Assembly: GCA_021647685.1 (NCBI GenBank)
Contig: JAKIUH010000002.1
Coordinates: 1 to 42,842, forward strand
DNA length: 42,842 nt
Direction: 5' to 3'
DNA from: Bacteroidales bacterium
GTDB lineage: Bacteria; Bacteroidota; Bacteroidia; Bacteroidales; NBLH01
Under the pieces are notes generated by a model. That model was not told where the DNA came from and did no database searches. It saw only the letters and a program-made list of their open reading frames with translations. Shown in pieces: positions 7,871-16,793 of the stretch; position 1 is the stretch's first letter; the number at the start of each line of letters is the position of its first letter. The translations under genes were made by a program, and so were the position numbers.

Positions 7871-9658
7871 ATGGATAAGATTAGAAACTTCTGTATTATC
7901 GCACATATTGACCATGGAAAAAGTACACTCGCAGACCGTTTACTTGAAAAAACGGAAACAATTAGTGAACGTGATTTGCAAGCTCAGGTGCTTGATGATA
8001 TGGATTTGGAGCGTGAGCGGGGAATTACGATAAAAAGTCATGCAATACAAATGAATTATAACTATAAGGGCAATGATTATACACTTAACCTTATAGACAC
8101 TCCCGGACATGTAGATTTTTCTTACGAGGTTTCACGTTCAATAGCTGCCTGCGAAGGTGCTTTACTCATTGTAGATGCAACACAAGGTATTCAGGCACAA
8201 ACTATTTCTAATCTTTATCTGGCAATCGAAAACGATTTGGAAATTATTCCCGTACTGAATAAAATGGATATGCCTTCGGCTATGCCTGATGAAGTTAAAG
8301 ACCAAATAGTTGATTTAATTGGCTGTGAACGTGATGAAATTTTGGAAGCCAGCGGAAAAACGGGTATGGGAGTAGAAACCATTCTTGAACGAATTGTGGA
8401 AGTAGTGCCCCCCCCAAAAGGCGACTCCAAAGCTCCGCTGCAAGCACTTATTTTTGATTCTGTATTTAATTCATATAGAGGCATTATTGCTTATTTTAAA
8501 ATTGTAAATGGGACTTTACGCAAAGGCGACAAAGTAAAATTTGTAAATACCGATAAAGAATATTTTGCCGATGAAATTGGCGTATTGCGTTTAAAGCAAG
8601 AGCCACGTGAGGTAATGCATACCGGTGATGTAGGTTATATTATTTCAGGAATTAAAGCATCAAAAGAGGTTAAGGTAGGAGATACAATTACCCATGTTGA
8701 TAGACCATGTGATGCTGCAATAGAAGGCTTTGAAGAAGTTAAACCTATGGTATTTGCCGGTGTTTACCCTATTGATGCCGATGATTATGAAGAATTGCGT
8801 TTTGCTATGGAAAAATTGCAATTGAATGATGCTTCCCTAACCTTTGAGCCGGAATCGTCAGTAGCTCTTGGTTTTGGCTTTCGCTGCGGATTTTTGGGAC
8901 TTTTGCACATGGAAATTATTCAGGAACGCCTGGACAGAGAGTTTGATATGAACGTAATTACTACTGTACCAAACGTTTCGTATAAAGTAACTACTACAAA
9001 AGGTGAACTAATTGAAGTACATAATCCCGCCGGTTTACCCGATGTTAAATATCTGAAAACCATTGAAGAACCTTTTATTGTTGCTCAAATTATCACAAAA
9101 TCAGAATATATAGGATCAATAATGACCCTTTGCCTTGAAAAGCGCGGTGAACTGCAAAAACAACATTATTTAACATCAGAAAGAGTAGAACTTACATTTG
9201 AAATGCCTTTAAGTGAAATTGTATTTGATTTTTACGATAAACTCAAAAGTATATCAAAAGGTTATGCATCTTTTGATTATCATCAATCGGGCTATAGACC
9301 GGCAAAATTAGTAAAGCTTGATATCTTACTTAATGGAGAAAAAGTAGATGCTTTATCTACATTAATTCATCAAGATAATGCCTATAGTTTTGGTAAACGC
9401 ATGTGCGAAAAACTAAAAGAATTAATTCCGCGTCAGCAATTCGATATTGCCATACAAGCAGCCATTGGTGCTAAAATTATATCACGACAAACAGTAAAAG
9501 CAGTTCGTAAAGATGTTACAGCCAAATGTTACGGTGGTGATATTACGCGTAAGCGTAAATTGCTCGAAAAACAGAAAAAAGGGAAAAAGCGTATGAAACA
9601 GGTAGGTAATGTTGAAGTTCCTCAAAAAGCATTTTTGGCTGTTTTAAAATTGGATTAA
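7871..9658 (+). CDS. lepA: Elongation factor 4 (LepA) GTPase
   Basis: LepA/EF4 is a ribosome-bound translation GTPase that affects elongation and ribosome assembly. The 595-aa length is standard. GTPase motifs are intact: AHIDHGKS (residues 11-18), RGIT (50-53), DTPGH (76-80) and NKMD (130-133). The EF-G-like domains follow, with the family hallmark GFGFRCGFLGLLHMEI near 335-350. The LepA-specific C-terminal domain carries AIGAKIISRQTVKAVRKDV and the basic tail KRKLLEKQKKGKKRMKQVGNVEVPQ. The start at 7871 opens with the conserved MDKIRNFCIIAHIDHGKS. It appears monocistronic: a terminator lies upstream and a 390-bp gap downstream. Confidence 0.98.
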   Translation: MDKIRNFCIIAHIDHGKSTLADRLLEKTETISERDLQAQVLDDMDLERERGITIKSHAIQMNYNYKGNDYTLNLIDTPGHVDFSYEVSRSIAACEGALLIVDATQGIQAQTISNLYLAIENDLEIIPVLNKMDMPSAMPDEVKDQIVDLIGCERDEILEASGKTGMGVETILERIVEVVPPPKGDSKAPLQALIFDSVFNSYRGIIAYFKIVNGTLRKGDKVKFVNTDKEYFADEIGVLRLKQEPREVMHTGDVGYIISGIKASKEVKVGDTITHVDRPCDAAIEGFEEVKPMVFAGVYPIDADDYEELRFAMEKLQLNDASLTFEPESSVALGFGFRCGFLGLLHMEIIQERLDREFDMNVITTVPNVSYKVTTTKGELIEVHNPAGLPDVKYLKTIEEPFIVAQIITKSEYIGSIMTLCLEKRGELQKQHYLTSERVELTFEMPLSEIVFDFYDKLKSISKGYASFDYHQSGYRPAKLVKLDILLNGEKVDALSTLIHQDNAYSFGKRMCEKLKELIPRQQFDIAIQAAIGAKIISRQTVKAVRKDVTAKCYGGDITRKRKLLEKQKKGKKRMKQVGNVEVPQKAFLAVLKLD

Positions 9659-10047
9659 AAAGCAATAGCTTATAAGTTCAAATATAAAAGACTTATCACC
9701 TTAAATTCACAAATAAAAACAGGCTTATTATATCGAATTAACGAGTTGGTAATTAACAGGTAAGTGATTAATTCAGGTTTCACAATTGTCAAAGTAAAAT
9801 AAACTTAATTATTAATGACTTAACTTTCGCAAGTTCTCTATCCGGCTTGCAATAAGGTATTAAAATTTATTATTTTGATAACTTTTGATTATTATTGATT
9901 AAATTTTCTGCAAATAAACCTATTTCTATTTCAAATAATTCAGACTTTGTACTAAATTTTCCCTTAATAATTTCTCAAATACAGGCTGAAAGCCTTATTT
10001 ATTTTATCAAAATAAATTTGTATTTTTGTATTTGACAAAATGCTTCT
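9659..10047. other. Intergenic region lepA to SpoIIE gene
   Basis: About 390 bp without a gene. A small hairpin AGGCT-GAA-AGCCT at 9983-9995 is followed by a T-rich stretch and could be a weak terminator. Two candidate -7 boxes lie at its 3' end and are listed separately. Confidence 0.5.
10013..10028 (+). promoter_or_regulatory. Putative promoter boxes of the SpoIIE gene
   Basis: Two adjacent matches to TAnnTTTG, TAAATTTG (10013-10020) and TATTTTTG (10021-10028), lie 20-35 bp before the start at 10048. No convincing -33 element is present. Confidence 0.45.
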
Positions 10048-12315
10048 ATGCGCTTAACTAAACGACCTATAATTCATCTTATTATTGCTTTTGCTTTTTT
10101 GTTGCAAAATATAAACTCTTTTGCTCAAGAAATAAAAATTTTCGTACTTAACGATACCGGTAAAGTAAGTTCTCTTAACGATTATCTTCAAATTTTAAAG
10201 GATAGCAGTAAAACACTACGTTTAAGCGATATCGTTTTAAATAAGGACTTTACTGATTTCAGTTTAAGTAAAAAACTTGATAAAAATAGTGTATATTGGG
10301 CAAAACTGATAATCAAAAATAACAGAGCCAAAACCCAAAATATATTATTACAAATAGGAGCTAAAAGACATTCAGATATTGCTGATTTATTTTTGCTTGA
10401 TGACAGTGGAAATATTTTAAATAAACTAAAAAGTGGTCATTTTATTCCTAAATCACAAAAAAATGTAAAAAATGAATTAGGAAGCAAATTTTTGTTAAAT
10501 TTAGAACCTGATAAAAATTATACTATTTATTTACGTATCCAAAACATTTCAGGTTTTTCACCTGCATTTAATGTACATATAATCCCACAAGATTTATTTT
10601 ATGAGAATTTATTGAGTAGAAACTTAATTCAGGGAATATTACAAGGCATTCTATGGATTATGTTCTTATACAATTTACTGATTTTTGTATATAGTCGTGA
10701 TAAAATATACCTGTGGTACTCGTTGTACATTGTAGGTATAGCACTTAATTTTTTAACCGAACGCGGTTTATTTATTGAATATATTATTCCGGAAAATCCG
10801 CAAATAAATCCATATGTATTTATTCTGGTAACAGGTTTGGCATCTGTTGGGTATTTTCAGTTTTTGCGTTTGTTTTTAAATACGAAGGAAAAAATGCCTG
10901 CTTGGGACAAAGCCCACTTTACTGTAATTATCATAAATGTATTGATTACACTCGTGCTTTTGGCAGAACTCCGGACATTCTTTAATTTACCCTTTGCGAT
11001 TAATGTAAGTAATTATTTAAACCTTTTTGGATTAATCTATGGTTTGGTTTTTATTGTTTACCTGATGAAAAAAGGGGATGTACTGGCACGTTTTTTTATT
11101 ATAGGGACGATTTTATTGGCACTGGGAACAATAACAAGTTTAGTTTATCTGATTTTTAAAATACCACTGAATTTTGATCCCAAATATTTTATGAATGCAG
11201 GTACAATTGCAGAAATACTTACTTTTTCCTTAGGTTTGGGTTATCGAATTCGCCTAATTGAAAAATCCAAACAAAAGGTACAGGAAAAACTTATTAAACA
11301 GTTAGAAAAAAATGATAAACTTAAAGAAAAAGTAAATCGTGAACTGGAACAAAAAGTATTGGAGCGTACTGCTGAAATTGAACAACAAAAAGAAGAAATT
11401 CTTGCACAGTCAGAAAATTTGCAAGTTGCAAACAGAATTTTAATTCAGCAAAAGCGCGAAATAGAGCAAAAAAATGATGAAATTATTGCGCAAACTAAAA
11501 ATTTAGAGAAGGTATTTCAAGAAACCACCGATAGCATTAACTATGCCCGTAGGATTCAAAATACAATTTTACCTTCTACAAGTATTCTAGCCAACTACTT
11601 TGAAGATTATTTCATCCTTTTTAAACCCAAAGAAACAGTTAGTGGCGATTTTTATTGGTTTAAATATTTAACAAGAGGAAACAAGCAGTTTTTTGCTTTT
11701 GTTGCGGCTGATGCTACCGGACATGGGGTGCCCGGTGCATTGGTAAGTATGTTAGGCAATTCATTACTTAATGAAACCGTTGTTAAAAATGAAGTTCAAA
11801 AAGCAAGTGATGTACTTGAAGCTGTCAGGCAAGATGTAAAAACAGCTTTTCACCAATCGGCAGATCATATTGTTACCCGCGATGGTATTGATATGGCATT
11901 TTGTTTATTAGACCTGGACACTCTTGAATTACAGTATGCAGGTGCTAATCGTCCATTGCTGATTTTCAACCATTCAAATTGTAATGGAGATGATTTTATA
12001 GAATTAAAACCTGATAAAAATCCCATTGGGCTGCATCACAAAGAAAAACCATTTACCAATCATTTGATACAATTGGAAAAAGGCAATAAACTATATTTAT
12101 TTTCAGACGGTTACCCTGATCAAATTGGCGGTTCAGAAGGAAGAAAATTTTATATAAGGAGATTTAAAGAACTGCTTACAGAAATACACCAACTCCCCAT
12201 GCAAAAGCAATTTGAAATTCTTGAAGACAGATATGATGAATGGGTAAATGATATAAATTCTGCTAAAACCTACCGACAAGTTGATGATATTTTAGTAATG
12301 GGACTTACAATTTAG
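10048..12315 (+). CDS. 7TMR-DISM receptor with SpoIIE phosphatase domain
   Basis: A 755-aa membrane signalling protein. A signal peptide (cut near Gln27) is followed by an extracytoplasmic 7TMR-DISMED2-like beta domain (about 30-180). Seven hydrophobic helices span about 190-402, and a long charged coiled coil spans about 405-495. A PP2C/SpoIIE-type serine phosphatase fills 500-755. Phosphatase motifs are intact: SGDFYW (532-537), AADATGHG with metal ligand Asp555, DGIDMA (612-617) and FSDGYPDQ (685-692). Family knowledge: such proteins sense an external ligand and dephosphorylate an anti-sigma antagonist or similar partner. No anti-sigma, STAS or sigma-factor gene is adjacent, so the partner is probably encoded elsewhere. 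It has its own putative promoter, and another promoter follows it. Confidence 0.92.
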   Translation: MRLTKRPIIHLIIAFAFLLQNINSFAQEIKIFVLNDTGKVSSLNDYLQILKDSSKTLRLSDIVLNKDFTDFSLSKKLDKNSVYWAKLIIKNNRAKTQNILLQIGAKRHSDIADLFLLDDSGNILNKLKSGHFIPKSQKNVKNELGSKFLLNLEPDKNYTIYLRIQNISGFSPAFNVHIIPQDLFYENLLSRNLIQGILQGILWIMFLYNLLIFVYSRDKIYLWYSLYIVGIALNFLTERGLFIEYIIPENPQINPYVFILVTGLASVGYFQFLRLFLNTKEKMPAWDKAHFTVIIINVLITLVLLAELRTFFNLPFAINVSNYLNLFGLIYGLVFIVYLMKKGDVLARFFIIGTILLALGTITSLVYLIFKIPLNFDPKYFMNAGTIAEILTFSLGLGYRIRLIEKSKQKVQEKLIKQLEKNDKLKEKVNRELEQKVLERTAEIEQQKEEILAQSENLQVANRILIQQKREIEQKNDEIIAQTKNLEKVFQETTDSINYARRIQNTILPSTSILANYFEDYFILFKPKETVSGDFYWFKYLTRGNKQFFAFVAADATGHGVPGALVSMLGNSLLNETVVKNEVQKASDVLEAVRQDVKTAFHQSADHIVTRDGIDMAFCLLDLDTLELQYAGANRPLLIFNHSNCNGDDFIELKPDKNPIGLHHKEKPFTNHLIQLEKGNKLYLFSDGYPDQIGGSEGRKFYIRRFKELLTEIHQLPMQKQFEILEDRYDEWVNDINSAKTYRQVDDILVMGLTI

Positions 12316-12329
12316 TTGTAGATTCATCG

Positions 12330-12358
12330 TTTGTTTTTATGTTAATTTTATAATTTTG
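12330..12358 (+). promoter_or_regulatory. Promoter of the paired barrel genes
   Basis: TTTG (12330-12333), 17 nt spacing, then TAATTTTG (12351-12358) fit the Bacteroidota -33/-7 promoter, 29 bp before the start at 12387. Confidence 0.6.
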
Positions 12359-12386
12359 CTCGCCATTTATATAAAACAGTAAAACG

Positions 12387-12830
12387 ATGAATAAAATAGT
12401 GTTAATATTAGCTGTACTTATCTTAAGTATTAGAGTGAATGCACAAGAACTTCATGCCACCGGTTACGAATTGGGTATTCGGCTGGGTAGTTGGGCCGGA
12501 CCAGGAGCCTCTGTGGATGGAGTATTGAAACTTGGACAAAACCGTATTCATGCTGATTTAGGACTTTTTGAAAACACTTTCACTATTGAAAGCTTTTATG
12601 ATTGGAGCTTCCCTATTGTCGAATACTTTTCTTTTTACCCCGGTGTAGGTGGAGGAATGGCTTTTACTGATGCAGGCTTTGTTTTGGGACTTGGCGGTGA
12701 ATTAGGATTTGAATATGCCTTTAAAATTCCTTTAACTATTGGTTTAGATTGGCGTCCTATGATACTACTTGTAAATGTCAATAATTTTGGATACAACTAT
12801 GGTGGATTAAATATAAGATATCGTTTTTAA
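12387..12830 (+). CDS. Small outer-membrane barrel-like protein, copy 1
   Basis: A 147-aa exported protein with signal peptide (MNKIVLILAVLILSI, cut after NAQ). The mature protein alternates strands rich in Gly and aromatics and ends NIRYRF, a terminal Phe as in outer-membrane barrels. It is clearly paralogous to the next gene. Both share NRIH-DLGL, FYDWSFPI, FSFYPGVG, GGELGFEYAFKIPLTIG and DWRP. I do not recognise a characterised family; an OmpA-like or OmpW-like small barrel is possible. A promoter precedes it and the second copy starts 63 bp after its stop, so the two are probably co-transcribed. Confidence 0.75.
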   Translation: MNKIVLILAVLILSIRVNAQELHATGYELGIRLGSWAGPGASVDGVLKLGQNRIHADLGLFENTFTIESFYDWSFPIVEYFSFYPGVGGGMAFTDAGFVLGLGGELGFEYAFKIPLTIGLDWRPMILLVNVNNFGYNYGGLNIRYRF

Positions 12831-12893
12831 CTCCACAGCATGATATTTTATCTTGTGTACAAATTTTTTATGTTAAATCTAAAAATAAAAATT

Positions 12894-13337
12894 ATGAAAA
12901 AATTATTATTTTCATTAGCAATTATTGCCTTTATATCAGTAAACATAAATGCTCAAAAAATAAAAACCGAAGGTTTAGAATTGGGTGTTCGTATTGGTGG
13001 CTATGGCGATGCCGGTGCTGCTGTAGATGTTACTTTTCCGATGTGGGGTAACCGTATTCATGGCGATCTTGGATTATACTCAAATGCTTTAGGCTTAGCA
13101 GCTTTTTACGATTGGAGTTTCCCTATTGCCGAAGGTTTTTCTTTTTATCCCGGTGTTGGTGCTGATATGATTATTGGTGATGTATTTGTACTTGGAATTG
13201 GTGGAGAACTTGGTTTTGAATATGCCTTTAAAATCCCTTTAACAATTGGTATGGATTGGCGACCTACCCTACGCTTAGTTGATGCCAATGGCTTTGGCTC
13301 TGATAGTTTTGGATTAAATATCAGATATAGATTTTAG
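12894..13337 (+). CDS. Small outer-membrane barrel-like protein, copy 2
   Basis: A 147-aa paralogue of the preceding gene, equal in length and ending in the same NIRYRF. The frame is open from 12840, but the Met at 12894 begins a proper signal peptide (MKKLLFSLAIIAFIS, cut after NAQ). The 18 residues before it look like untranslated leader. The core GGELGFEYAFKIPLTIG is identical in both copies, while loop segments between strands differ (LKLGQ against FPMWG). This is the pattern of a tandem duplication followed by divergence in exposed loops. Function is unknown. An inverted-repeat element follows downstream. Confidence 0.75.
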   Translation: MKKLLFSLAIIAFISVNINAQKIKTEGLELGVRIGGYGDAGAAVDVTFPMWGNRIHGDLGLYSNALGLAAFYDWSFPIAEGFSFYPGVGADMIIGDVFVLGIGGELGFEYAFKIPLTIGMDWRPTLRLVDANGFGSDSFGLNIRYRF

Positions 13338-13351
13338 TCGAATACATTTAG

Positions 13352-13675
13352 TTGTTAAAAAAGCCATAGTAATGTTTGTTTATAAAGTTCGAATTCAAGG
13401 CGTGCGAAAAATACAAACCGCAGTATATTAAAGTATTCGAGGATTTGTATTTTTCGCAACAACGCAGAAATCGGACTTTAGAAACAAACTCATACTATTG
13501 TTACCGCAAGTGTGTTGCTTGGTACAACTTGAAACTATTTATATGTTTAGAAAGCTACAAAATTTTCAGGATAGTCACAGTTAGGATTAAAATTTTTAAC
13601 AAAGCTATAAGCAAAAAAGACCAATCCGGTATGAATAAAATTTGCTTGACACGACATTAGCGGCTTTTTTAACAA
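13352..13675. repeat. Outer inverted repeat around the hairpin element
   Basis: TTGTTAAAAAAGCC at 13352-13365 and its exact complement at 13662-13675 enclose 296 bp, including the 116-bp element. Just inside the right arm is CTTGACACGACATTAG (13644-13659). This resembles the end of the foldback element at 34656-34671 (13 of 16). It may be a MITE or a decayed insertion. The 94-aa ORF inside is not supported as a gene. Confidence 0.4.
13374..13489. repeat. 116-bp nested inverted-repeat element
   Basis: A perfect 14-bp inverted repeat (GCGAAAAATACAAA at 13404-13417, complement at 13444-13457) is nested in an outer 18-bp repeat (13374-13391 against 13472-13489, 16 of 18 matching). The whole can fold into one long interrupted hairpin. 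It lies in a convergent intergenic region and has no coding potential. It looks like a dispersed palindromic element rather than a terminator. Confidence 0.7.
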
Positions 13676-13693
13676 AAAATAAACTAAATTTTA

Positions 13694-14257
13694 TTATTCC
13701 TTATTTTCAAATTCAAGTTTCCAAACACCGCGTAAATCACCTTCTTTAAAATTAACAGCTAAATCATCTGGATATAAAGTTTGAATATGTTTGAACAATG
13801 TATCGGGAATTTCAGATTGTGGTTTACCGTGGCATATTAAACAAGCTTGTTGCAACCTAATTGGAGCGTAAAATACAATTTTATCTTTGTCTTTTTTTAT
13901 TTCAGGTTTTACTTTCTCACCTTTGAAAATTAGCTCTTCATATCTTTTAATAATTTCTAAATCCATGCCTATAGCTTTATTTTCAGGATTACGGTTTTTT
14001 AATGCTACACGACTAATTTTAACATCATAAAGTTTTGATAAACTATCGGTTAAAGGATAAGCGCTTAATCTACAAAAGTTTATTGCTTCAATTGGTCCCT
14101 TTTCCTTAATCGCCTTTTTGACATGTCCTGATAAAGTTTTTGCGGTACTTTGTGCAATTTCTTTTCCCTCATTTAAGTATTTTTCTTTGTCAAGTTTATG
14201 TTCTGAATTGCATGCAAAAACAAGTAATCCGATAAATAAAACAATAATTTTTTTCAT
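13694..14257 (-). CDS. DUF3365 (Tll0287-like) haem-motif lipoprotein
   Basis: A 187-aa protein with signal peptide and lipobox-like VFAC (Cys16), so probably a lipoprotein in the envelope. It matches the DUF3365/Tll0287-like family: an N-terminal helical part with INFCRLSAYPLTDSLSK, the segment VALKNRNPENKA, and the haem-attachment motif CLICHG (Cys139, Cys142, His143). The family has a PAS-like fold binding one c-type haem and is thought to act in redox or gas sensing or electron transfer. No cytochrome maturation or respiratory gene lies nearby. It is on the same strand as the symporter gene upstream, but 510 bp separate them, so it is probably independent. Confidence 0.85.
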   Translation of the reverse strand: MKKIIVLFIGLLVFACNSEHKLDKEKYLNEGKEIAQSTAKTLSGHVKKAIKEKGPIEAINFCRLSAYPLTDSLSKLYDVKISRVALKNRNPENKAIGMDLEIIKRYEELIFKGEKVKPEIKKDKDKIVFYAPIRLQQACLICHGKPQSEIPDTLFKHIQTLYPDDLAVNFKEGDLRGVWKLEFENKE

Positions 14258-14767
14258 AAGTTTATTTTTAAATTGTTTTTATTTATTCGCTATCGCTTAT
14301 GAAGGCTAAAGCCGTTGCCACATGACCCCAGAGGCTCAGCGAAGCTAAACATCCACGAACATCAATGGCTACACGTATTTAATCAGCTTAAATAATCATC
14401 TCCCGTCTGCTTGCCGGCGGATGGATATTTCATAATTATAAGCTTTCGTTTATTAAACTACGAATATATGAAAAAATTAATTGCAGTAGGATAAATTAAT
14501 TGTTTTGCTAACAATATTTATAAGTTAGCCTAAATCTGTAAGCCTTTTTATAATTGTAAGCAATACATGAATTTAGATTAACAGCTTTTGTTCTGAATGA
14601 GAATTGAGCTGAGCTATAAAAATAAAATTTACGAAGTAAAAATATGTGTAAATTCTATATGCAGATAAAAAAATCGCTTGTATTGTGCACCTTTGATGCT
14701 CAGCCGGACTCATTTTCAAATCCAATTAGTATAAAATTTTTAAATATACAGGTCAATAATTCTGAAA
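14258..14767. other. Intergenic region with GC-rich hairpin
   Basis: About 510 bp without a supportable gene. Bases 14290-14430 are richer in G+C than the surroundings and include a potential hairpin around 14402-14424 (CCGTCTGC with GCGGATGG, two wobble pairs). This looks like a remnant of a repeat or an inserted fragment. The rest is AT-rich and featureless. Confidence 0.45.
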
Positions 14768-16588
14768 CTATTTAGCAATTTTTCCCCAACCTACTTTCGA
14801 CATATTCCGGTAAATAAAATAAGCTGCCGTAAGTGCAATTACCAAGAAAATAGTTCCTTCCAGATATTCTTTAAAAATAATTTTCCCAAAACCAAACAAG
14901 CTGAACATCACTAAAATACTCCCCAATGCCCAATTCATAAATAAAGCTCCATAACCCGAATCGCCCTTTACATCCGGTAAACGTTTTTGAACTGCCTTCC
15001 ACCCGATACCTCCGGGATGTACTTTCCGGTAAAATTCGTCTAATTTAGCATCATCTGTGGGTTTAGTAAGGAAAGTAACTACAATCCAGAATAATGAAGA
15101 CCAAGCAACAATAATGATTAGACTCAGTTCAAAATCTTTTGAGATAACATCTAAACCAAAACCGTAAGTTAAAACAGGATAGATTAAATAGGGAGCAATC
15201 ATTGCCGAAAGTTCACTCCAAGCATTAACGCGCCACCAAAACCAGCGTAAAAGCAATACTAAACCAATTCCGGCACTCATTGCCAAAATAAATTTCCATG
15301 CATCGCTAATCCTATCAAATTGAGTGGTTACAAGCAAAGAAAAAAGCATTAAAACAAAAGTAGTAATTCGTGAAACCTTAACATAATATTTTTCATTCGC
15401 ATCCTTTTTAATAAAGGGGCGAAATAAATCGTTAATAATATAGGATGTACCCCAAACTGTTTGCGAAGCAATAGTGGACATATAAGCCGCTAAAAATGCA
15501 GCCATTAACAAGCCCAACAGTCCGGCAGGCAATAAATCTTTAATCATCATAACATAAGTTGCTCCTTTATCTTGTGCATCGGGATACATCACCAAAGCGA
15601 CTAAGGCAACTAAGACCCATGGCCACGGGCGCAAAGCAAAATGTGCTACCTGAAACCAAAGTGTTGCCAGTAAAGAGTGTTTTTCATCTTTTGCCGACAT
15701 CATTCTTTGTGCAATATATCCGCCACCACCGGGTTCGGCTCCGGGATACCAACTTGCCCACCACTGAACTCCAAGATAAGCAACCAAAGCGGTTACACTC
15801 ATTTTCAGCAAACCTGTACCGCTTATCGCTTCTGCTGTGTTATCTCCTACTGTTGGAATAAAATCAAAAACCCATGAATTTGCCGACAACTGTTCTTTAA
15901 GTCCATCTATACCACCCACATGATCAACTGCAAATATTGCAAGCGCAATACTTCCGGTCATTGCCATTACAAACTGAAATGTATCGGTAATAGAAACACC
16001 CATTAAGCCGGATAATGACGAATAAATGGCAACAAAAACCATAAGCAGAGCAACAGCCATAAGGTGTGCACTAATTTCCAGACCTAAAAAATTAAAACCT
16101 GTAAAACCGAAAATTGTTAATTCAGGAAACATTACTTTAAGTATTTTTACCATTGCAAGATTAACCCAAGCCATAACCACCACATTCATAAAAATACCAA
16201 TATAAACCGCCCTTAAAACACTTAAAAAACGAGCTGCTTTACCCGAATAACGAATATCAACAAATTCGGCATCAGTTAAAATATTTGAACGACGCCACAA
16301 TCGGGCAAAAAAGAAAACGGTAAGCATTCCGCCAAAAAGCATATTCCACCAAAGCCAGTTACCGGCAATCCCTTTTTGTGCCACCAATTCGGTTACAGCC
16401 AGAGGAGTATCTGCTGCAAAAGTGGTTGCAACCATACTGGTTCCGGCAATGTACCAAGGTAAATTTCTTCCGCTTAGAAAAAAATCCCCAGTGCTTTTTC
16501 CGGCTTTTTTCGACATATAAATACTAATACCAATACTTACCAAAAAATAAAGCCCAATAATGAGCCAATCAACTGTTGCTAACGCCAT
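14768..16588 (-). CDS. Sodium:solute symporter family transporter
   Basis: A 606-aa inner-membrane protein of the SSS (SLC5) family with about 14 hydrophobic helices. The N-terminus has WLIIGLYFLVSIGISIYMSKK followed by TGDFFLSGRNLPWYIAGTSMVATTFAADTPLAVTE. This is the typical first re-entrant region where Na+ and substrate bind. LLMAAFLAAYMSTIASQTVWGTSYIINDLF (near 365-395) is the second signature and contains the sodium-site Ser/Thr residues. Members import sugars, sialic acid, amino acids and others with Na+. Its position after susC, susD and nagB suggests an amino sugar as substrate (inference). A hairpin lies between it and the fusion gene upstream, so it may have reduced or separate transcription. 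Confidence 0.9.
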   Translation of the reverse strand: MALATVDWLIIGLYFLVSIGISIYMSKKAGKSTGDFFLSGRNLPWYIAGTSMVATTFAADTPLAVTELVAQKGIAGNWLWWNMLFGGMLTVFFFARLWRRSNILTDAEFVDIRYSGKAARFLSVLRAVYIGIFMNVVVMAWVNLAMVKILKVMFPELTIFGFTGFNFLGLEISAHLMAVALLMVFVAIYSSLSGLMGVSITDTFQFVMAMTGSIALAIFAVDHVGGIDGLKEQLSANSWVFDFIPTVGDNTAEAISGTGLLKMSVTALVAYLGVQWWASWYPGAEPGGGGYIAQRMMSAKDEKHSLLATLWFQVAHFALRPWPWVLVALVALVMYPDAQDKGATYVMMIKDLLPAGLLGLLMAAFLAAYMSTIASQTVWGTSYIINDLFRPFIKKDANEKYYVKVSRITTFVLMLFSLLVTTQFDRISDAWKFILAMSAGIGLVLLLRWFWWRVNAWSELSAMIAPYLIYPVLTYGFGLDVISKDFELSLIIIVAWSSLFWIVVTFLTKPTDDAKLDEFYRKVHPGGIGWKAVQKRLPDVKGDSGYGALFMNWALGSILVMFSLFGFGKIIFKEYLEGTIFLVIALTAAYFIYRNMSKVGWGKIAK

Positions 16589-16652
16589 ATTAAGAATTTT
16601 AAAATTTACAATTCAGCTTTTAATTTCCGTAAAAATAGAACAAAATAAAAAA

Positions 16653-16747
16653 ATGCGGCTTCTGTCAGATTAAAAAAACCATGAAAACACTTAAATTCAT
16701 TAACCTAAAAAAATCAAACCTAAGAAATTTTTGACAGAAAGCCGCAT
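16653..16747 (-). terminator. Long stem-loop, probable terminator
   Basis: On the minus strand ATGCGGCTTTCTGTCA (16732-16747) pairs with TGACAGAAGCCGCAT (16653-16667), with one bulged base and a 64-nt AT-rich loop. The second arm is followed by a T run. It lies between the stop of nagB-lmbE and the start of the symporter gene. It could end transcription partly or act as an mRNA processing and stability element. Confidence 0.6.
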
Positions 16748-16793
16748 AAATTAATAAGCATTTATTAACCCTGTTCATCGTTTATGAGATAAA

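Noticed and set aside
7845..8033. 62-aa ORF overlapping the start of lepA
   Set aside because: It is a frame shadow of lepA, whose GTPase motifs fix the real frame.
13376..13660. 94-aa ORF on the plus strand
   Set aside because: It runs through the inverted-repeat element, has no domain, signal or promoter, and is rich in Cys, Lys and Tyr as expected from random AT-rich DNA.
16653..16747. Riboswitch upstream of the symporter gene
   Set aside because: The structure is a simple stem with a long AT-rich loop and a T tract. No conserved riboswitch core was recognised.
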